From positions 2,604,001 through 2,668,000 of the forward strand of contig JAMXSV010000010.1 of assembly GCA_027559495.1 (NCBI GenBank): 64,000 bases of DNA, read 5' to 3'. Under the pieces are notes generated by a model, which ran no database searches, was not told the origin of the DNA, and saw nothing but the letters and a program-made list of their open reading frames with translations. The translations under genes were made by a program, and so were the position numbers. Of this stretch, positions 39,928 to 51,559 are shown in pieces. The stretch's first letter is position 1; every line of letters starts with the position of its first letter. The stretch comes from Aurifilum marmelostoma (Eukaryota; Ascomycota; Sordariomycetes; Diaporthales; Cryphonectriaceae).

Positions 39928-42900
39928 AGGGGAGGGAGATCGCCCTTATCCAAGTCCATCTGATCGGGAATTGGACCAAAGGAAATAGATAAATTCAAGA
40001 ATATATATATTATTAATTTTTTTTTCTTTTTCTTTTTGGCAAGAAAACTTAATTTCGTTCCTTGTTCAAAAGAGAACCACGCTCTCTTTGGCTTCTCATG
40101 TTGGTTCGGTCCGGGTTTCCAAAGGTACATAGCCCCTCCATATTTTTGAGTTTGCGAACGGTCAGGCTACTTTTGTGCTCCACGGCTGATCGAGATTCAA
40201 TAAACCTCTCTATTGGGAATCATGAAGCTGGTGATACCGAGTAATGCCTTCTCGGCTATCCTATTGAGGAACATCTAGACTCTGGCAGTGCGGTCATGAA
40301 AGTTTCTCGGGGTTTGAAGATGAAGGTGCCGCAAAGTGTCGGGGGGGGGGGGGGTTTCGTTGATGAGGTGATGATTGAGTTTGAGCAGCAATCAAGTGAC
40401 ATGGCATCTCATGATGTCCGTCTGCTGTCCAGGCTTCTCTCGTTGGTCCGAGTAGGTCCACAAGCATTATCTCGGGGCTCTCTTCCTGATGGTTTCGAGG
40501 GCAGGCGGTTTGGGCAATCAGGCACAATTGTACGAGAATCGAGGAATGCCGGGTTCAGGGGTTAGAAGTGATGCCTGTTCTGCTGCCACTGTTGGACCTT
40601 GGTACAGCTGCTGTCACAATCTGGACCCTGCAGTACGCGGCATCTCCCCGGCGCATACGGTCAGCTGAGCGTGTGGCCTGTAGCCAGGCTGGGCATAACC
40701 CACAGCTCTTTTGCGTTTCATTCCCTACATGCCACACACACTTTTGATAGTAAGTATATAGTAGAGAGTCAACCAAAAGCAAGGCATAGGGGATCTGATC
40801 GCACAGGCTGCAGGCAGATGAATGGCGTTCCTCTGGGCAGCATTCACCATGACCCCTCCTCCTCATAACCGAACGCACCTATGCTGTGGCCCTGCAAGTC
40901 GGCGGGCCGAGACCAGGCATATTACGAAGTATAAAGATCCCGGAGTAAATAAATCCCTCCACAGCACGCCTTGCTGTTCACAGGCCGTCACCGCGAAAGC
41001 CATAACGGGGCCGGAAGACCCAAGCGAAGGGAACAAAAAAAAAAAATTGAGGGCATCACACGAAGCCGAGTAAGAGTACGAGTGATTTGAATGGGACGGG
41101 CACACTCTAGAATGCGTCCCCATCTCGAAGGGAAACCGGGTGGCTAATCATGGTTTTAGACGGAGAATTACACATCGCGGAATAATAATAATGATGATAA
41201 TAATAGTTGACTTCCTCTGAAAGCTCGAAACGGAACCATCCTGAGGCCCCCCAAAAAGAAATTCAGGAAAACGGAGCACGGTCGCCGTCAACAACAGAAA
41301 TAAATTCGATAAATTAAGATAATGTGAAGTCCTCCAGCCGACCATCAACATTGATGCCCCTTTTCCCCATGTGAATGGCGAGTCACGTCTGTTTCCAACC
41401 AACCTCAATGCTTGGGTCGCGTCGCATACGCGCTTCAGCTCGAAGTGGTGACGTCTCTATCCTGTAGCGCCTACAGTGCATGCATGGCAAAAGGAACAAG
41501 TGCTGTGTGGTGGAAGACGAGGTGGGAGGATGCATCCACTACCGGTAGACACCACCACCACCACCACCAGGGCACCCCCCACCCCACGTCACGCAAATTA
41601 GAGCCGCGCTGTAGACGCTCGCGCAGCCCTGCCCGGCGATTCTGTAAGCGCTGTAGGCACAGTCGTCATGCATGCACACACTATACTTGCACATGCACGG
41701 CGCTTGCGGAAGGGTCATTGATGCGACCCAACAACACCACAGTTTTTTTTCACTCTTTGTTAGTCCCCTCACTCCTGTTCGGGTGTGTAGGAAATACGAT
41801 AATCCTGGAGGCGAAGGACGTTCTTCTTGGGGTGGTCTTGTTTTGTCCCGTCTGGTGCAGCTCGGCTGACTACAGGTGTTCGCTATCGTAAACGACCATG
41901 TCCTTCCGAGACCCCCTAGACATCGACATCCCAATCTCCACTATGAGTGCACCTTGTCATCCTAGAGCCATACAATGGCTATTCCTCTACTTTAGAGGCT
42001 GCGACCATACAGATAATTCATGGAATAAGCCACGAAGATTTTGCCATTCTTTGGCAACACTTGTTAGGGCAACTGGCAACACATACCCAGCAGACTTATA
42101 GACTGAGTGGGTGGCAGAGTGCTGGAAGCCGTAGAATCACTGGCATGGATAGCTGTTTTGTCATCTACCAGCTCATGATGCTGCATTCACTCAATAATAT
42201 TGCGAATAGAGACAGATCTCATATCGCATGCCTGCATCTCTCTTTGAGGGCAAGATAGAATACAGATCAAAGAAGTTGAGCCCTGTTCAGGTCCACATTT
42301 ATACAACACCACACAGGCACCATCTATTCACAGGGTTTCCGATGTCAATCGAGCCGGTGGATTCAGATCATCAGCCCCGACAATGAGCATCTCGATACGC
42401 AGTTTACCTCGCCAGCATAATGTCAGAGTATATTTTATACTTGCAATGATCTAGAATTATTACACATGTGCCATGCTTGCCTAGTATAGTCGGCAACCAA
42501 TGAACAGGTGGGGGCTGAGTATGGTGGCGGTGGCAGTGGCAGTTGGTGTTAGTGGTTTCAGGCGGAGGCCTGTCATGCCCGGTGCCCACCATTCTGCCGA
42601 CCCCCATCACAACCGTGTCTCTTTTCGGGACCTTTGGCATGGTTTGACCAAGCAAGCCTCGTACAATTTTTTGCAAAAGAGTGCTCCATCTTGTGACAAC
42701 AATGATAACAATGCTGAGCATGGGACATTATTCATGATGGAACTTGAGGGGATTTTCAACTGTCAATTCATCCTCGGCAGAAGGGCTTGTGCTGCTGCTG
42801 CCTATCCCGCGTGGAGGTGCTTGGATGTAGACCTATTGTGGGGGTCAGTCCGTTTATTCACCCCAGATAGAGGCTGAGCATCTAGTCGTACACAGATCGA

Positions 42901-43453
42901 GCTGCAAGAGACACAGTGAGCACATGGTAAATCATCCTCGTCAATTTTCCCATCTGGAGGAGTGAAACGAGTGGATAGGCAGTAAAGATTTGCCTAGTTC
43001 GTTATTCAGCCACTTGGCTCTCTGCGCAGGAGGAGTGATAGAAGAAGCCCCACAATAAATACCAGAGGTTTTCAGCAACGGCGTTGTTCATCTCATGGAG
43101 AAGCACCAATGAACTAGGCATTTTGTCCTAATAACCTTAGAACGGCTAGGTAGGTAGCCAATGGTGAAAGGACTCAGCATGATTCCAGGTTGATGTCTGT
43201 AAATTTGTGGCCCACAAGATTCATGTTGGTATAATTAAGTCGGAGTAGTTGGCGCCATTGTAGGCAGCTGCCCCCTCTCTCTGCACGCATTTCTGTCCCA
43301 AATGGGATCGATATATGGAAGTGACCAACATGATAAATTTGAGGACAGAGTTCTGCTGATTCCGCACTGCTGTCACAGTGCGTTTGAAATTTTGATATCT
43401 CCAGAAAGACATCAACTCACGGATCTGACACGGCAACATCCCAAGCAGGTACA

Positions 43454-45925
43454 ATGGTAAAAAGCCCTTCAAAGTCTAGGCAGTCCCGCCTTGATAGTGT
43501 GAATGGTCCTGACCGAGGATGGGCATAGGTTACTGTCCCTTTCTTCACGTCCAAGTTCGAGCGCGAAGCGCCCCAGACGAACTTACAAGATGAGGTCAAG
43601 GACAACTCGGACAAGGCTGTCGTCAACATCCACCCCTTGAGTGAGGGCAATGGGGTGATTCTCAGAGTCGAGCCGCCTCGAGTTCCGCGCAATGAGGGGC
43701 TCGAACACGTTCCTTGCGACATTGCCATGGTGATCGACGTATCCGGCAGCATGGGTGCCGATGCACCCATCCCTGGAGAGACCGACGAGCTTACAGGACT
43801 CAGTGTCCTTGATCTGGTCAAACACGCATGCCGAACTATAGGTGAGTAGCATCTCAACTGTGGTCATGGCAGTTTCTGGTGAGGCTATCACTAATCTGGA
43901 GAAACAAACAAAGTATCAACTCTGGACGAAAGAGATCGATTGGCAATCGTCACATTCTCAAGCTCGTCAAAAGTTCTTTTGCCCCTGACTGCCATGACCT
44001 CTGTCAACAAGAAGAAAGCAGAAGCCAAGATTAATTCAATGAACATTGAGGGCTGCACCAACCTGTGGCAAGGCTTGAAAGACGGCATAAAACTCTTTCG
44101 GGACGAGGAGAATACTGGCCGCGTCCCGGCCGTGTTGGTTCTCACAGACGGCGTGCCCAACTACATGTGCCCAGCTCAGGGATACGTGCCGGCCTTGAGA
44201 GCAATGGGCAACATTGTACCCTCCATTCACACATTTGGCTTCGGCTACCAGCTGAAGTCCGGCCTGCTCAAGTCGATCGCCGAGTTTGGGCGAGGCAACT
44301 ACTCGTTCATCCCCGACGCAGGCATGATTGGAACCGTCTTTGTCCATGCTGTCGCCAACTTGCAGTCGACATTCGCCATCAATGCAAGCCTATCTCTGGA
44401 ATACCCAACAGATGTCATTCTTAAGCAGAGAGCCGGACCCTCGGTTGCCCAGCAGACAAGTGCTCATCTACATTCCCCTTCTTCTTACATGCTGACGATC
44501 TCCCTGGGAAGTCTTCACTACGGACAGACTCGCGACATCTACCTGTGTTGGGATCAGCGTCCGCTGAAATATGATGTTACACCGGTGGTTCCTTACCTAT
44601 CTGCCACTTTGAAGTATAACAGAATGACCGCATCGCAATGCGCCAGCACCGACTCATGCTGCCTTCTCGACGACACAGCATCGCTTTCCGAGGCGGACGT
44701 TGCCTACCATATCTCTCGCCACCAGCTCTGCGCTTTTATCGCCTCTCTCTTCCCCATCGATGCCTGCGGGGAACACCGCGCAGATATGTATCTCAAAACA
44801 GCCCAAGATGCTACTACGAGGACCCCCATCCAAGACAAGCAGGCCCAGCTCGCGGATTTGATCGCAAAAACACCGGCCTCCAGGTTTCCCCAGGACAAGA
44901 GATGCGCCTCTCTCATGCAGGATCTCCACGGCGACAAGCCCCTCGGACAGATCTCCCTCGCCGTCTCGCCAGACCACTTCACGCGCTGGGGCCAGCACTA
45001 CCTGCCCAGCCTGCACGGCGCACACAGGCAACAGCTGTGCAATTCGTTCAAGGACCCGGGCCCGCTGCAGTACGGGGCCGACTCGCCGCTGTTCAGGAAA
45101 TGCCGCGACCAACTCAACCAGGCATTCGACAATCTGCCCGTGCCCGAGCCGAGCAGTCTGCCCGTCGTCCCCAAACGGAGAACGAGCATGCTCTGCAGGC
45201 TTATGCCCCGGTTCGATGATGCGCGTGCAGGCAAACCAGCTTATTTTGATGGAGGCGATCTGCTGCGCTCGGAAGCGGCCAGACGCTCGTCAAACGGCCG
45301 AGATTACACAAAGTTACTGTCAATGTCTCGTTACAACGTGTCTGGGAACCCATGCTTTGGGGCAAAGACGCGGGTCCTGCTGGCCAGCGGCAGTATGGTG
45401 CGGATCTCCAGCCTCAGGAAGGATGTCAGCGTTGCTACACCGATGGGTCCGAGAAAGGTTGTGGCGGTGGTGGTGACGCCCGTAAAGAAGGCCTCCATGA
45501 TCAGACTGGACGGGGTCTTGGTCACGCCCTGGCACCCCGTCGTTGTTCTTCAGGACTCGCTGGATGCCGGCTCTGGAAGCCATGAGTGGGTATTCCCCTG
45601 CCAGGCGGCGCCTCAGCAGACGGTCAGGTACACAGGACGCATCTATTCCATCCTCCTGCAGAAAGATGAGAATCTCGATGCTCACGCCCTCAGGCTCAGT
45701 GGCGGTCGTCATCGATCGCCCCTCTGGGGCGTCACACTCGGTCATGGGTTGCGCACTGGCTCCGACGTCCGCGCTCATGGCTTCTTTGGTGATTATGATG
45801 GCGTGGTTGATAGCTTGAAAGCATTGGTGTCCAGGAAGGGTGGTCGATACGTTGCAGCCGGTGTGGAGAGGTGCCAAAAGACGGGCCTGGTGTGCGGTTT
45901 CAAGCCACAAGGCTTGATGGCTTGA
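43454..45925 (+). CDS. von Willebrand A domain - Hint (Vint) protein
   Basis: Firm exons are 43529-43841 and 43914-45925. The 72-nt intron 43842-43913 has a GTGAGT donor, a CTAAT branch and an AAG acceptor. The product is about 775 aa. The vWA domain carries the metal-site motif DVSGSMG (first Asp near residue 70) and LVLTDG. A linker region of the Vwaint type follows, and the last 190 residues form a Hint-family domain: it opens at a Cys (near 585, motif NPCFGAKT) and has the block-B T-x-x-H motif TPWHP (His near 645). Hint domains are the self-splicing/autoprocessing fold of inteins and hedgehog proteins; actual self-cleavage here is inference. The 5' end is uncertain: the frame is closed by TAG at 43526, and the best model is ATG at 43454-43456, then a 72-nt intron (43457-43528, GTAAAA donor, CTGAC branch, TAG acceptor). 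The gene is convergent with the oxidoreductase gene 245 bp downstream. Confidence 0.88.
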
Positions 45926-46170
45926 TATCAACAAAACAGAATTTGACCGTGTCTCCTCACTGGCACCTAAGTCAAAGTTGATGCACTTCCAAATTCAGAT
46001 CAGTTCATGGGAGAATCTCATTGTCCTGAAACTTGTATTCTCATCTTCCATAGTGTCTAGATTCTATTTCTCCAAAAATAATTACACATCGATAAACGCC
46101 GTTCTAATGTTCTGACTCCCCCAAGACATTCTTCTCATCGTAATTACATTTCCCCAAAATTGCAAATGGT

Positions 46171-47426
46171 CTAAGCAGCAACATCCGGCTTGCCAAACTC
46201 CTTGATGAACTCCTCGCTGTAGGGATAGTCAACATAACCGGGCTCGCGCTTGGCGCCTGCCTTCTGATTGATGTAAAAGGTGAAGCGGTCATATTCGTTG
46301 AAGGGGATGCCCTTCTTGACGCGGTAGACAAGGTCCGGGGTGGAGATGAAGCGGCGTCCAAAGACGACGGCGACCTCGTGGTCGTGGTACTTCTTCTCCA
46401 CCGCCTCGATGGCCGTCTCGGTGGTGAAACCGCCGGCGATGAAGACGGGCTTGTCACGGCCCCAGGACTGGAGAGCAAAGTCGAGAGTCTCGTTCTCGGG
46501 GTCACGATCGACGACTAATTTGGGTGCTGTGTTAATACACATGACCTCGTTGCTTGGACATTTGGTGGGGTTTTTTTTTTTTTTTTAAACTTACCTCCTG
46601 AGACTCTAGGCTCGACAAGGTGCAGGAAGGACAGGTCCAGCTCGCGCAGCTGGTGGATGAGGTAGCTGAACTGAGGAATGGGGTCCTTCATCCTCATGCC
46701 CTGGAACTGCGCCCAGGGGGAGAGGCGAATGCCGGTGCGGTCCGCGCCGACAGCCTTGACGACGGCCTTTGCGACCTCGAGGGCGAAGCGTGCGCGGTTC
46801 TCGATGCTGCCGCCCCACTGGTCGGTGCGCTTGTTCGAGGTGTCCTGGGTGAACTGGTCGATCAGGTAGCCGTGGGCGCCGTGGATCTCGACGCCGTCGA
46901 AGCCGGCCTTCTCGACGGCATTCTTGGCCGCAGTGGCGTAGTCGTTGATGGTGGCCCAGATCTCCTCCTCGGTCAGGGCCCGGGGCGTCGGGCCTTCCTC
47001 CCACAGCTTGACGTCGCTCGCGCTCACAAGGTCATTCTTGTAGTCGTAGTCGTCATCCGGGATGGCGCCGCCGGACCCGACAGGGTCGGGGTAGGCCGTC
47101 CGGCCCAGGTACCAGAGCTGGCAGATCATCTTGCTGCCCTTGGCGTGGACGGCGTCGGTGACCTTCTTCCATCCTGCGAGCTGGGCATCGGTCCATAGAC
47201 CGGGGATGGTCGGGTAGCCACCGGCCTTGGCCGTGATGAAGGTCGCTTCCGAGATCAGCAGCGTGCCGGGCACGACAGCACGCTGGGCGTAGTACTGAAC
47301 CATGGCGTCGGTTGGGACGTGGTCAACGTCGGCTCGGAACCGGGTCAGGGGGGCCATGACGACGCGGTTCTCGAGCTGGATCGAGCCAACCTTGAGGGGC
47401 TGAAAGAGCTTGGTGTTTTCGGCCAT
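46171..47426 (-). CDS. Old Yellow Enzyme family NADH:flavin oxidoreductase
   Basis: Two exons on the minus strand: 47426-46595 and 46526-46171. The 68-nt intron (46527-46594) has a GTAAGT donor and a CAG acceptor and contains an A16 run on the coding strand. The product is 395 aa, normal for the family. It is an FMN-dependent TIM-barrel ene-reductase that reduces activated C=C bonds with NAD(P)H. Visible signatures are VVMAPLTRFRA near the N-terminus, IHGAHGYLIDQF with the substrate-binding His pair near 182/185, NRARF, RLSPWAQFQGM, and the C-terminal FMN phosphate region VVFGRRFIS followed by YDRFTFY. The start at 47426 (MAENTKLF) matches the family N-terminus; an in-frame ATG at 47477 would add 17 Lys-rich residues and is less likely. 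The physiological substrate cannot be told from sequence; relatives include 12-oxophytodienoate reductase-like and alkaloid-pathway enzymes. Confidence 0.95.
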
Positions 47427-48740
47427 TTTGAGATGTTTTGTTTTCTTGTGTGTTTTGGACGAATAAAACAAGGACACAGGACAGAACTAGACAGAGTTGA
47501 AGCGAGTTCAAGTGTCCTAAGATGGAATCCTGAGATGTTTACGGACCAAATGAGATACTTGCTGCTACCTGGCTTCTCATTTATATAGCAAGACAGCATG
47601 AACAATGTTCGACCATTTTCCATGGCTCCGCTCGGTAGGAAAATAATAATATACCCACAGCTCCATACTTGGTTGTCGTGTTGCCATCGAAAAGCTTACG
47701 TTATGCGACCCGACAGCATGGCATACCTTGGAGGAGGCATTGCAAACACAGGAGCCCGTGTCTCATGCAGTATGTCAGGGTTCCACTGGCAGCATGGTGA
47801 CCTGATCACAAATCCATCAGTAGGGTCCATAGCTCGGAAAAATTTCTCAAGGGCTGTTTCGGAGGATATGAGTTCCCGGGATTGGATCAATAATGCCAGA
47901 CATTGGTCCATAGCCAGCGTCCTGTTCAGTCTGCAGTCTCTCTCTCTCTGTCTCCTTGAGAAGGGACCAGCCCGACAGCTGGCTTCCACTGGCAGAGATG
48001 TCCTTGATCGAGACAAGAAACCAGTCTGTAACAACAGCAGTCCAATGCTCTCGTTGTGACCGAGTGAGGAACAAATATTTGCCCCTCTCTCTGCCTGACA
48101 ACATTATCGTGTGATGTCACTTGATAGTGAGCGAGTGACTCGCGATAATGACCCACAGCGGCCAGAATAGCACCCCTGTGGAAAAAGAAAGAAAAGAGAG
48201 CAAAAAGGGAACCGAACGAGCCTCACAAAGCGGAGCCGCATGAGCTTAATAATCCCGCGAGGGCGAGGGAAAACATCGTCCCGCGGATATGCCGTGCTGC
48301 AGTACAACCATTTTATTAGTAACTGCACGGAGTAGCCGATGTCGATGATCAAGAAAAGAAAAAGAAAAAAATAAATAAAAGCCAAAAGAGAGTAAACTCG
48401 TAAAATGTGTACAAATGCATAGTTTAATGCGGGCCATGACGGTCGCACCTCTGAAATAGTTTTTCCGCATCCCTTAGTCTTCTGAATAAAGTATCCAAAG
48501 ACCAACAATGACCATTCGACTGCATAGGGCGTAATATCACTGTCGATTACTTCTATAGAGGGCGTCTAATGCTCATTCGTGAGCCCTGCGCACAACAAGC
48601 CTCACGTCAGGTTCTCTCGTCAACAAAGCATGGATGTATTGTACAAATCTCTTTTGGCCCTGTCATCCTGACAAGATCCGGTGTCCAAGAGATCACGAAA
48701 TTACGCATCGATGTGGCCCTTGATCTAGACCCTGGCGCGC
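47427..48740. other. Spacer between oxidoreductase and HET genes
   Basis: About 1.3 kb contain the promoter of the minus-strand oxidoreductase gene at the left and the 3' flank of the HET gene at the right. A short CT run lies near 47936-47950 and purine-rich runs near 48179-48210 and 48350-48380. I see no gene. Confidence 0.6.
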
Positions 48741-50759
48741 TCAGTTGATGGCAAAATCCTCGGTCGGCGTGCCAGTCCGGAGCGCCTCGCCCTTCATGAA
48801 CCCATCCAGGAAACACTCTCCGATGAACTCAAAGGTTGGACTGCCCTGGAGACCCAGCTGCTCTCGTCGGCGCAAGACGACCGGGACGTTGCAGCCAAAC
48901 AGCACACACACGATGTCTTCCTTCTGAGCCCGTCTCGGGGCCATGCCAAGGTGGCCCGAAGCGGTCACCATGAGCCTGCGGTTGTTGGCCTTCATGGTGC
49001 CCCGGAGTCTATACAAAAAGCTTCTTGATCCCGTCGGGGCGGGCTGCGTGGCGTCCTTGGCGCCATTCTTCAAGGCACACAGCTCCTCGAGGTCGAATCC
49101 CTTGATGCGCAGCACCGGACTTGCGTTGTGGCGCCACCACCGACCGAACCAGACGGCTGATGACCATTCGCTCGCGCCCTCTGGGTCGTCGCAGTTTGCT
49201 ACGAGCTGCCTGAAGTCTCGTGCATACTGGGGGACGGGCGCGGCACGTTCCAGAAACTTGTCCATGCGGTCGAGGACGAGAGCCCGGGTCACGCTCTGTA
49301 ACGTGGCCCACCTGTCTTGTTCTGCCGTGTCGGGTCTGGTCTTGTTTGTGTTGATGCGAGATGTGGACTCGACGACCGTTTCCGGCTTGTGCTGGATGGG
49401 CCCCAGCCCGTCTATATAATCGATCAATATGCCTTGACATATGAGCTGCCCATCGGGCGGGCCCCAGGACTTGATCCTCGGCACCTCGTGGCCGCTCGCC
49501 ATGTATGTAGCGTCTCTTTTGTGGACCGACGGCTTTCTCACCGGTCGAAAGTTGGCTAGGTGTTCGTTGGTGCTCTGGCTGACCATCAGCGGCACAACGG
49601 AGGGCTGCAGCACCGGGACCTGCCAGTCAGGAACCCAGGAGGGCCAGCCTGGGCTGTCGTTGCGGAACAGCTGGGCGAAGCAGATGATGTCGAGGCAGTT
49701 GAACCTCTCCACAAACTGGCGCACAAGCCTTGTCCAGAGCGTGCCGGCGTCCTCGTCATATGTCGGGCTCCCGATCATCTGCCTGTCTTCCTCCCTGGCC
49801 AGGCCGTGAACTGCCCAGATCCTATCCCTTGCATCTGTGACCCCGTAGTCCCCGCAGAAAGCCATCAGGGAGAGTAGGCTCATGCTGTCGCGGTGTGAAG
49901 TGTCCCGGTACCAGTCCATGATGCGACGTCGATTCCACGCCGTCGTCAGCGCAGAGGCCCGGACGTAGGCCTTGAAGGTGACAAAGAGCTCAAGCGCATC
50001 GACACCCTGGCAAAAGGCGGTGCGGGTCAGGGAGGTGCGCCCGCAGTGGAAGCGCAGGTGCCGCGGAACGATGAACTCCTGCAGCGTCCAGACTCGGCGC
50101 CACCAGGTATTCTGCAGCAGGGTGTCGACAGAAGACCAGCCGGGGTGGTCCTGGAGGTCTGGCGGGATCTGTTTCCTGCGCTTCTGTATGGCATCGCGGA
50201 ACTCCTGGCGTCTCTGGCCGAGCAGCGTCAGGAAGTGGATGGCTCGATCCGTCTCCTCGGTCTGCTCCCCGAGCCAGACCAGGGTACGAGCTGCCTGGCG
50301 ATAGATCTGAGCCATCAGCTGGACCTGTGATGCGCGCTCGGCAAGGTCAGCCTGGTTGATGCAAATCGAGTCGATCCAGAACCACTGATGGCTGTCATGG
50401 TCGTCGTCATCGTCACCATCGTGCACGTCGTGATCATCCTCATGCTGTCCACGCGAGCTGACCATGTGCAGGAACGGTAGGAGGTTCTGCAGGACGCGGA
50501 TCTGATGACCGTTGATATTGATGAACTCGTCGGCATATCTAGTGCCCCACGTGTACGAGATGGTTGTGAAGGCAGGGCAACCGGGCTGGTTGAGTGGGAA
50601 TGCCGCAAGCTGGCCTGTCACCTCGGGATTTCCATCGTTGTGGCCCCTCGCTGACTCCTTGTCCCTCGAGAGGCGGAGGAGGCGAATCCAATCAGTGGCT
50701 GGCAGTGGCAGTCGCACGTAAAGCGCACCGCACGTGCCTCCGGATGATGCCTCGGACAT
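48741..50759 (-). CDS. Heterokaryon incompatibility (HET) domain protein
   Basis: A single open frame of 672 aa with no intron. The N-terminal HET domain shows FTTISYTWG (residues 64-72) and WFWIDSICINQ (about 126-136), then the helix with QIYRQAARTLVWLG. The C-terminus ends with the common HET-protein motif FIGECFLDGFMKGEAL. A His/Asp-rich insertion of about 15 residues (near 108-121, many consecutive Asp) sits between the first two HET motifs. HET-domain proteins mediate allorecognition and regulated cell death when unlike hyphae fuse in some characterised cases. Most members are uncharacterised, and nothing here identifies a partner or allele class. No WD40, ankyrin or NACHT region is present, so this is the stand-alone type. 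Confidence 0.93.
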   Translation of the reverse strand: MSEASSGGTCGALYVRLPLPATDWIRLLRLSRDKESARGHNDGNPEVTGQLAAFPLNQPGCPAFTTISYTWGTRYADEFININGHQIRVLQNLLPFLHMVSSRGQHEDDHDVHDGDDDDDHDSHQWFWIDSICINQADLAERASQVQLMAQIYRQAARTLVWLGEQTEETDRAIHFLTLLGQRRQEFRDAIQKRRKQIPPDLQDHPGWSSVDTLLQNTWWRRVWTLQEFIVPRHLRFHCGRTSLTRTAFCQGVDALELFVTFKAYVRASALTTAWNRRRIMDWYRDTSHRDSMSLLSLMAFCGDYGVTDARDRIWAVHGLAREEDRQMIGSPTYDEDAGTLWTRLVRQFVERFNCLDIICFAQLFRNDSPGWPSWVPDWQVPVLQPSVVPLMVSQSTNEHLANFRPVRKPSVHKRDATYMASGHEVPRIKSWGPPDGQLICQGILIDYIDGLGPIQHKPETVVESTSRINTNKTRPDTAEQDRWATLQSVTRALVLDRMDKFLERAAPVPQYARDFRQLVANCDDPEGASEWSSAVWFGRWWRHNASPVLRIKGFDLEELCALKNGAKDATQPAPTGSRSFLYRLRGTMKANNRRLMVTASGHLGMAPRRAQKEDIVCVLFGCNVPVVLRRREQLGLQGSPTFEFIGECFLDGFMKGEALRTGTPTEDFAIN

Positions 50760-51559
50760 GAGGGGTCATGCATGTGGTGTGGATGTCCCTCTTCAGGTCC
50801 TCAGCGTCGAGACTTTCTGGTGGCCATGAAGGGTCGCCAGTCTGCTCGGGAATACCGTGGAGCGTGTGTAGATGAGCATACGATATTACGGCTCTTTGGT
50901 GGTGTGAGCCATCTATTACTTTGGGGGGGGGGTGAGATAAAGGCACCATTTATGCCTGTGAGTTCATGTTGAGATGGGAACTGTTTGGAGGAGAGACAAC
51001 CCCCCTGCTGAAGCCTAAGTAGCCGAACCCCTCCTTTCTATATGATAGGGGCAACAGGGTTAGGGCTCTGGACCTGTAGTTTTCAATAATATCGGATAAT
51101 ACTCGATAAGTGATGGTTGGGCTGAGCAAAGACTGAGCTTTGGAACATCACCATAATGCTACTTGCTTCTATTCAATGCAAGTGTCTAGATGATTGGAAC
51201 CACAGGCCCATGAATCAAAAAAGAATTCGACGATAATGCGACCCGAGATGGTGCTACAATCCTCATGTTCCAGAGGTGTTGGTGTTGGAGAACCACTGGC
51301 TCACACCATGCAGTATACGAACATTTCTTTTTTTTTTTTTTTAATATATTTTTTTTTATCTATAGTCACGCCTGATCTATGAGTTGGTCGACACGTCTTC
51401 CACCTTCAAAATGACCACCCATAGAAGCGTTAAGAGGAAGCATTCGCTGCGTTATCCGTCTCAGATTGTGTGTCTAGGATATGTGATTATTGTTGCGTCA
51501 AGAAGTGTTGAGTTCGGAAGCAACTGATACTTTTCAGTAAGTATATATATATTGCCCTT
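50760..51559. other. HET promoter / thiolase 3' flank
   Basis: An 800-bp spacer with a telomere-like GGGTTAGGGC at 51057-51066 and T-rich tracts near 51327-51358. No gene seen. Confidence 0.6.

Larger units (their letters stand above)
23952..43453. other. Long gene-free stretch
   Basis: The first few hundred bases should be the 3' untranslated region of the preceding gene. After that I could not support any gene over about 19 kb. Landmarks are (AGC)n at 25564-25595, G15 at 28582-28596, G12 at 29581-29592, C16 at about 33347-33362, A18 at 38499-38516, C15 at 39640-39654, G16 at 39912-39927 and G14 at 40341-40354. Between roughly 31 and 38 kb simple repeats are fewer, but open frames are still short and unrecognisable. 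The last few hundred bases probably contain the promoter of the vWA-Hint gene. Degraded gene fragments cannot be excluded. Confidence 0.55.

Noticed and set aside
41947..42258. 103-residue frame with protein-like composition
   Set aside because: The central 60 residues look coding-like, but there is no matching upstream exon, no recognised family, and it ends without continuation. RNA data could revive it.
46620..47198. 192-residue plus-strand frame
   Set aside because: Antisense to the Old Yellow Enzyme gene.
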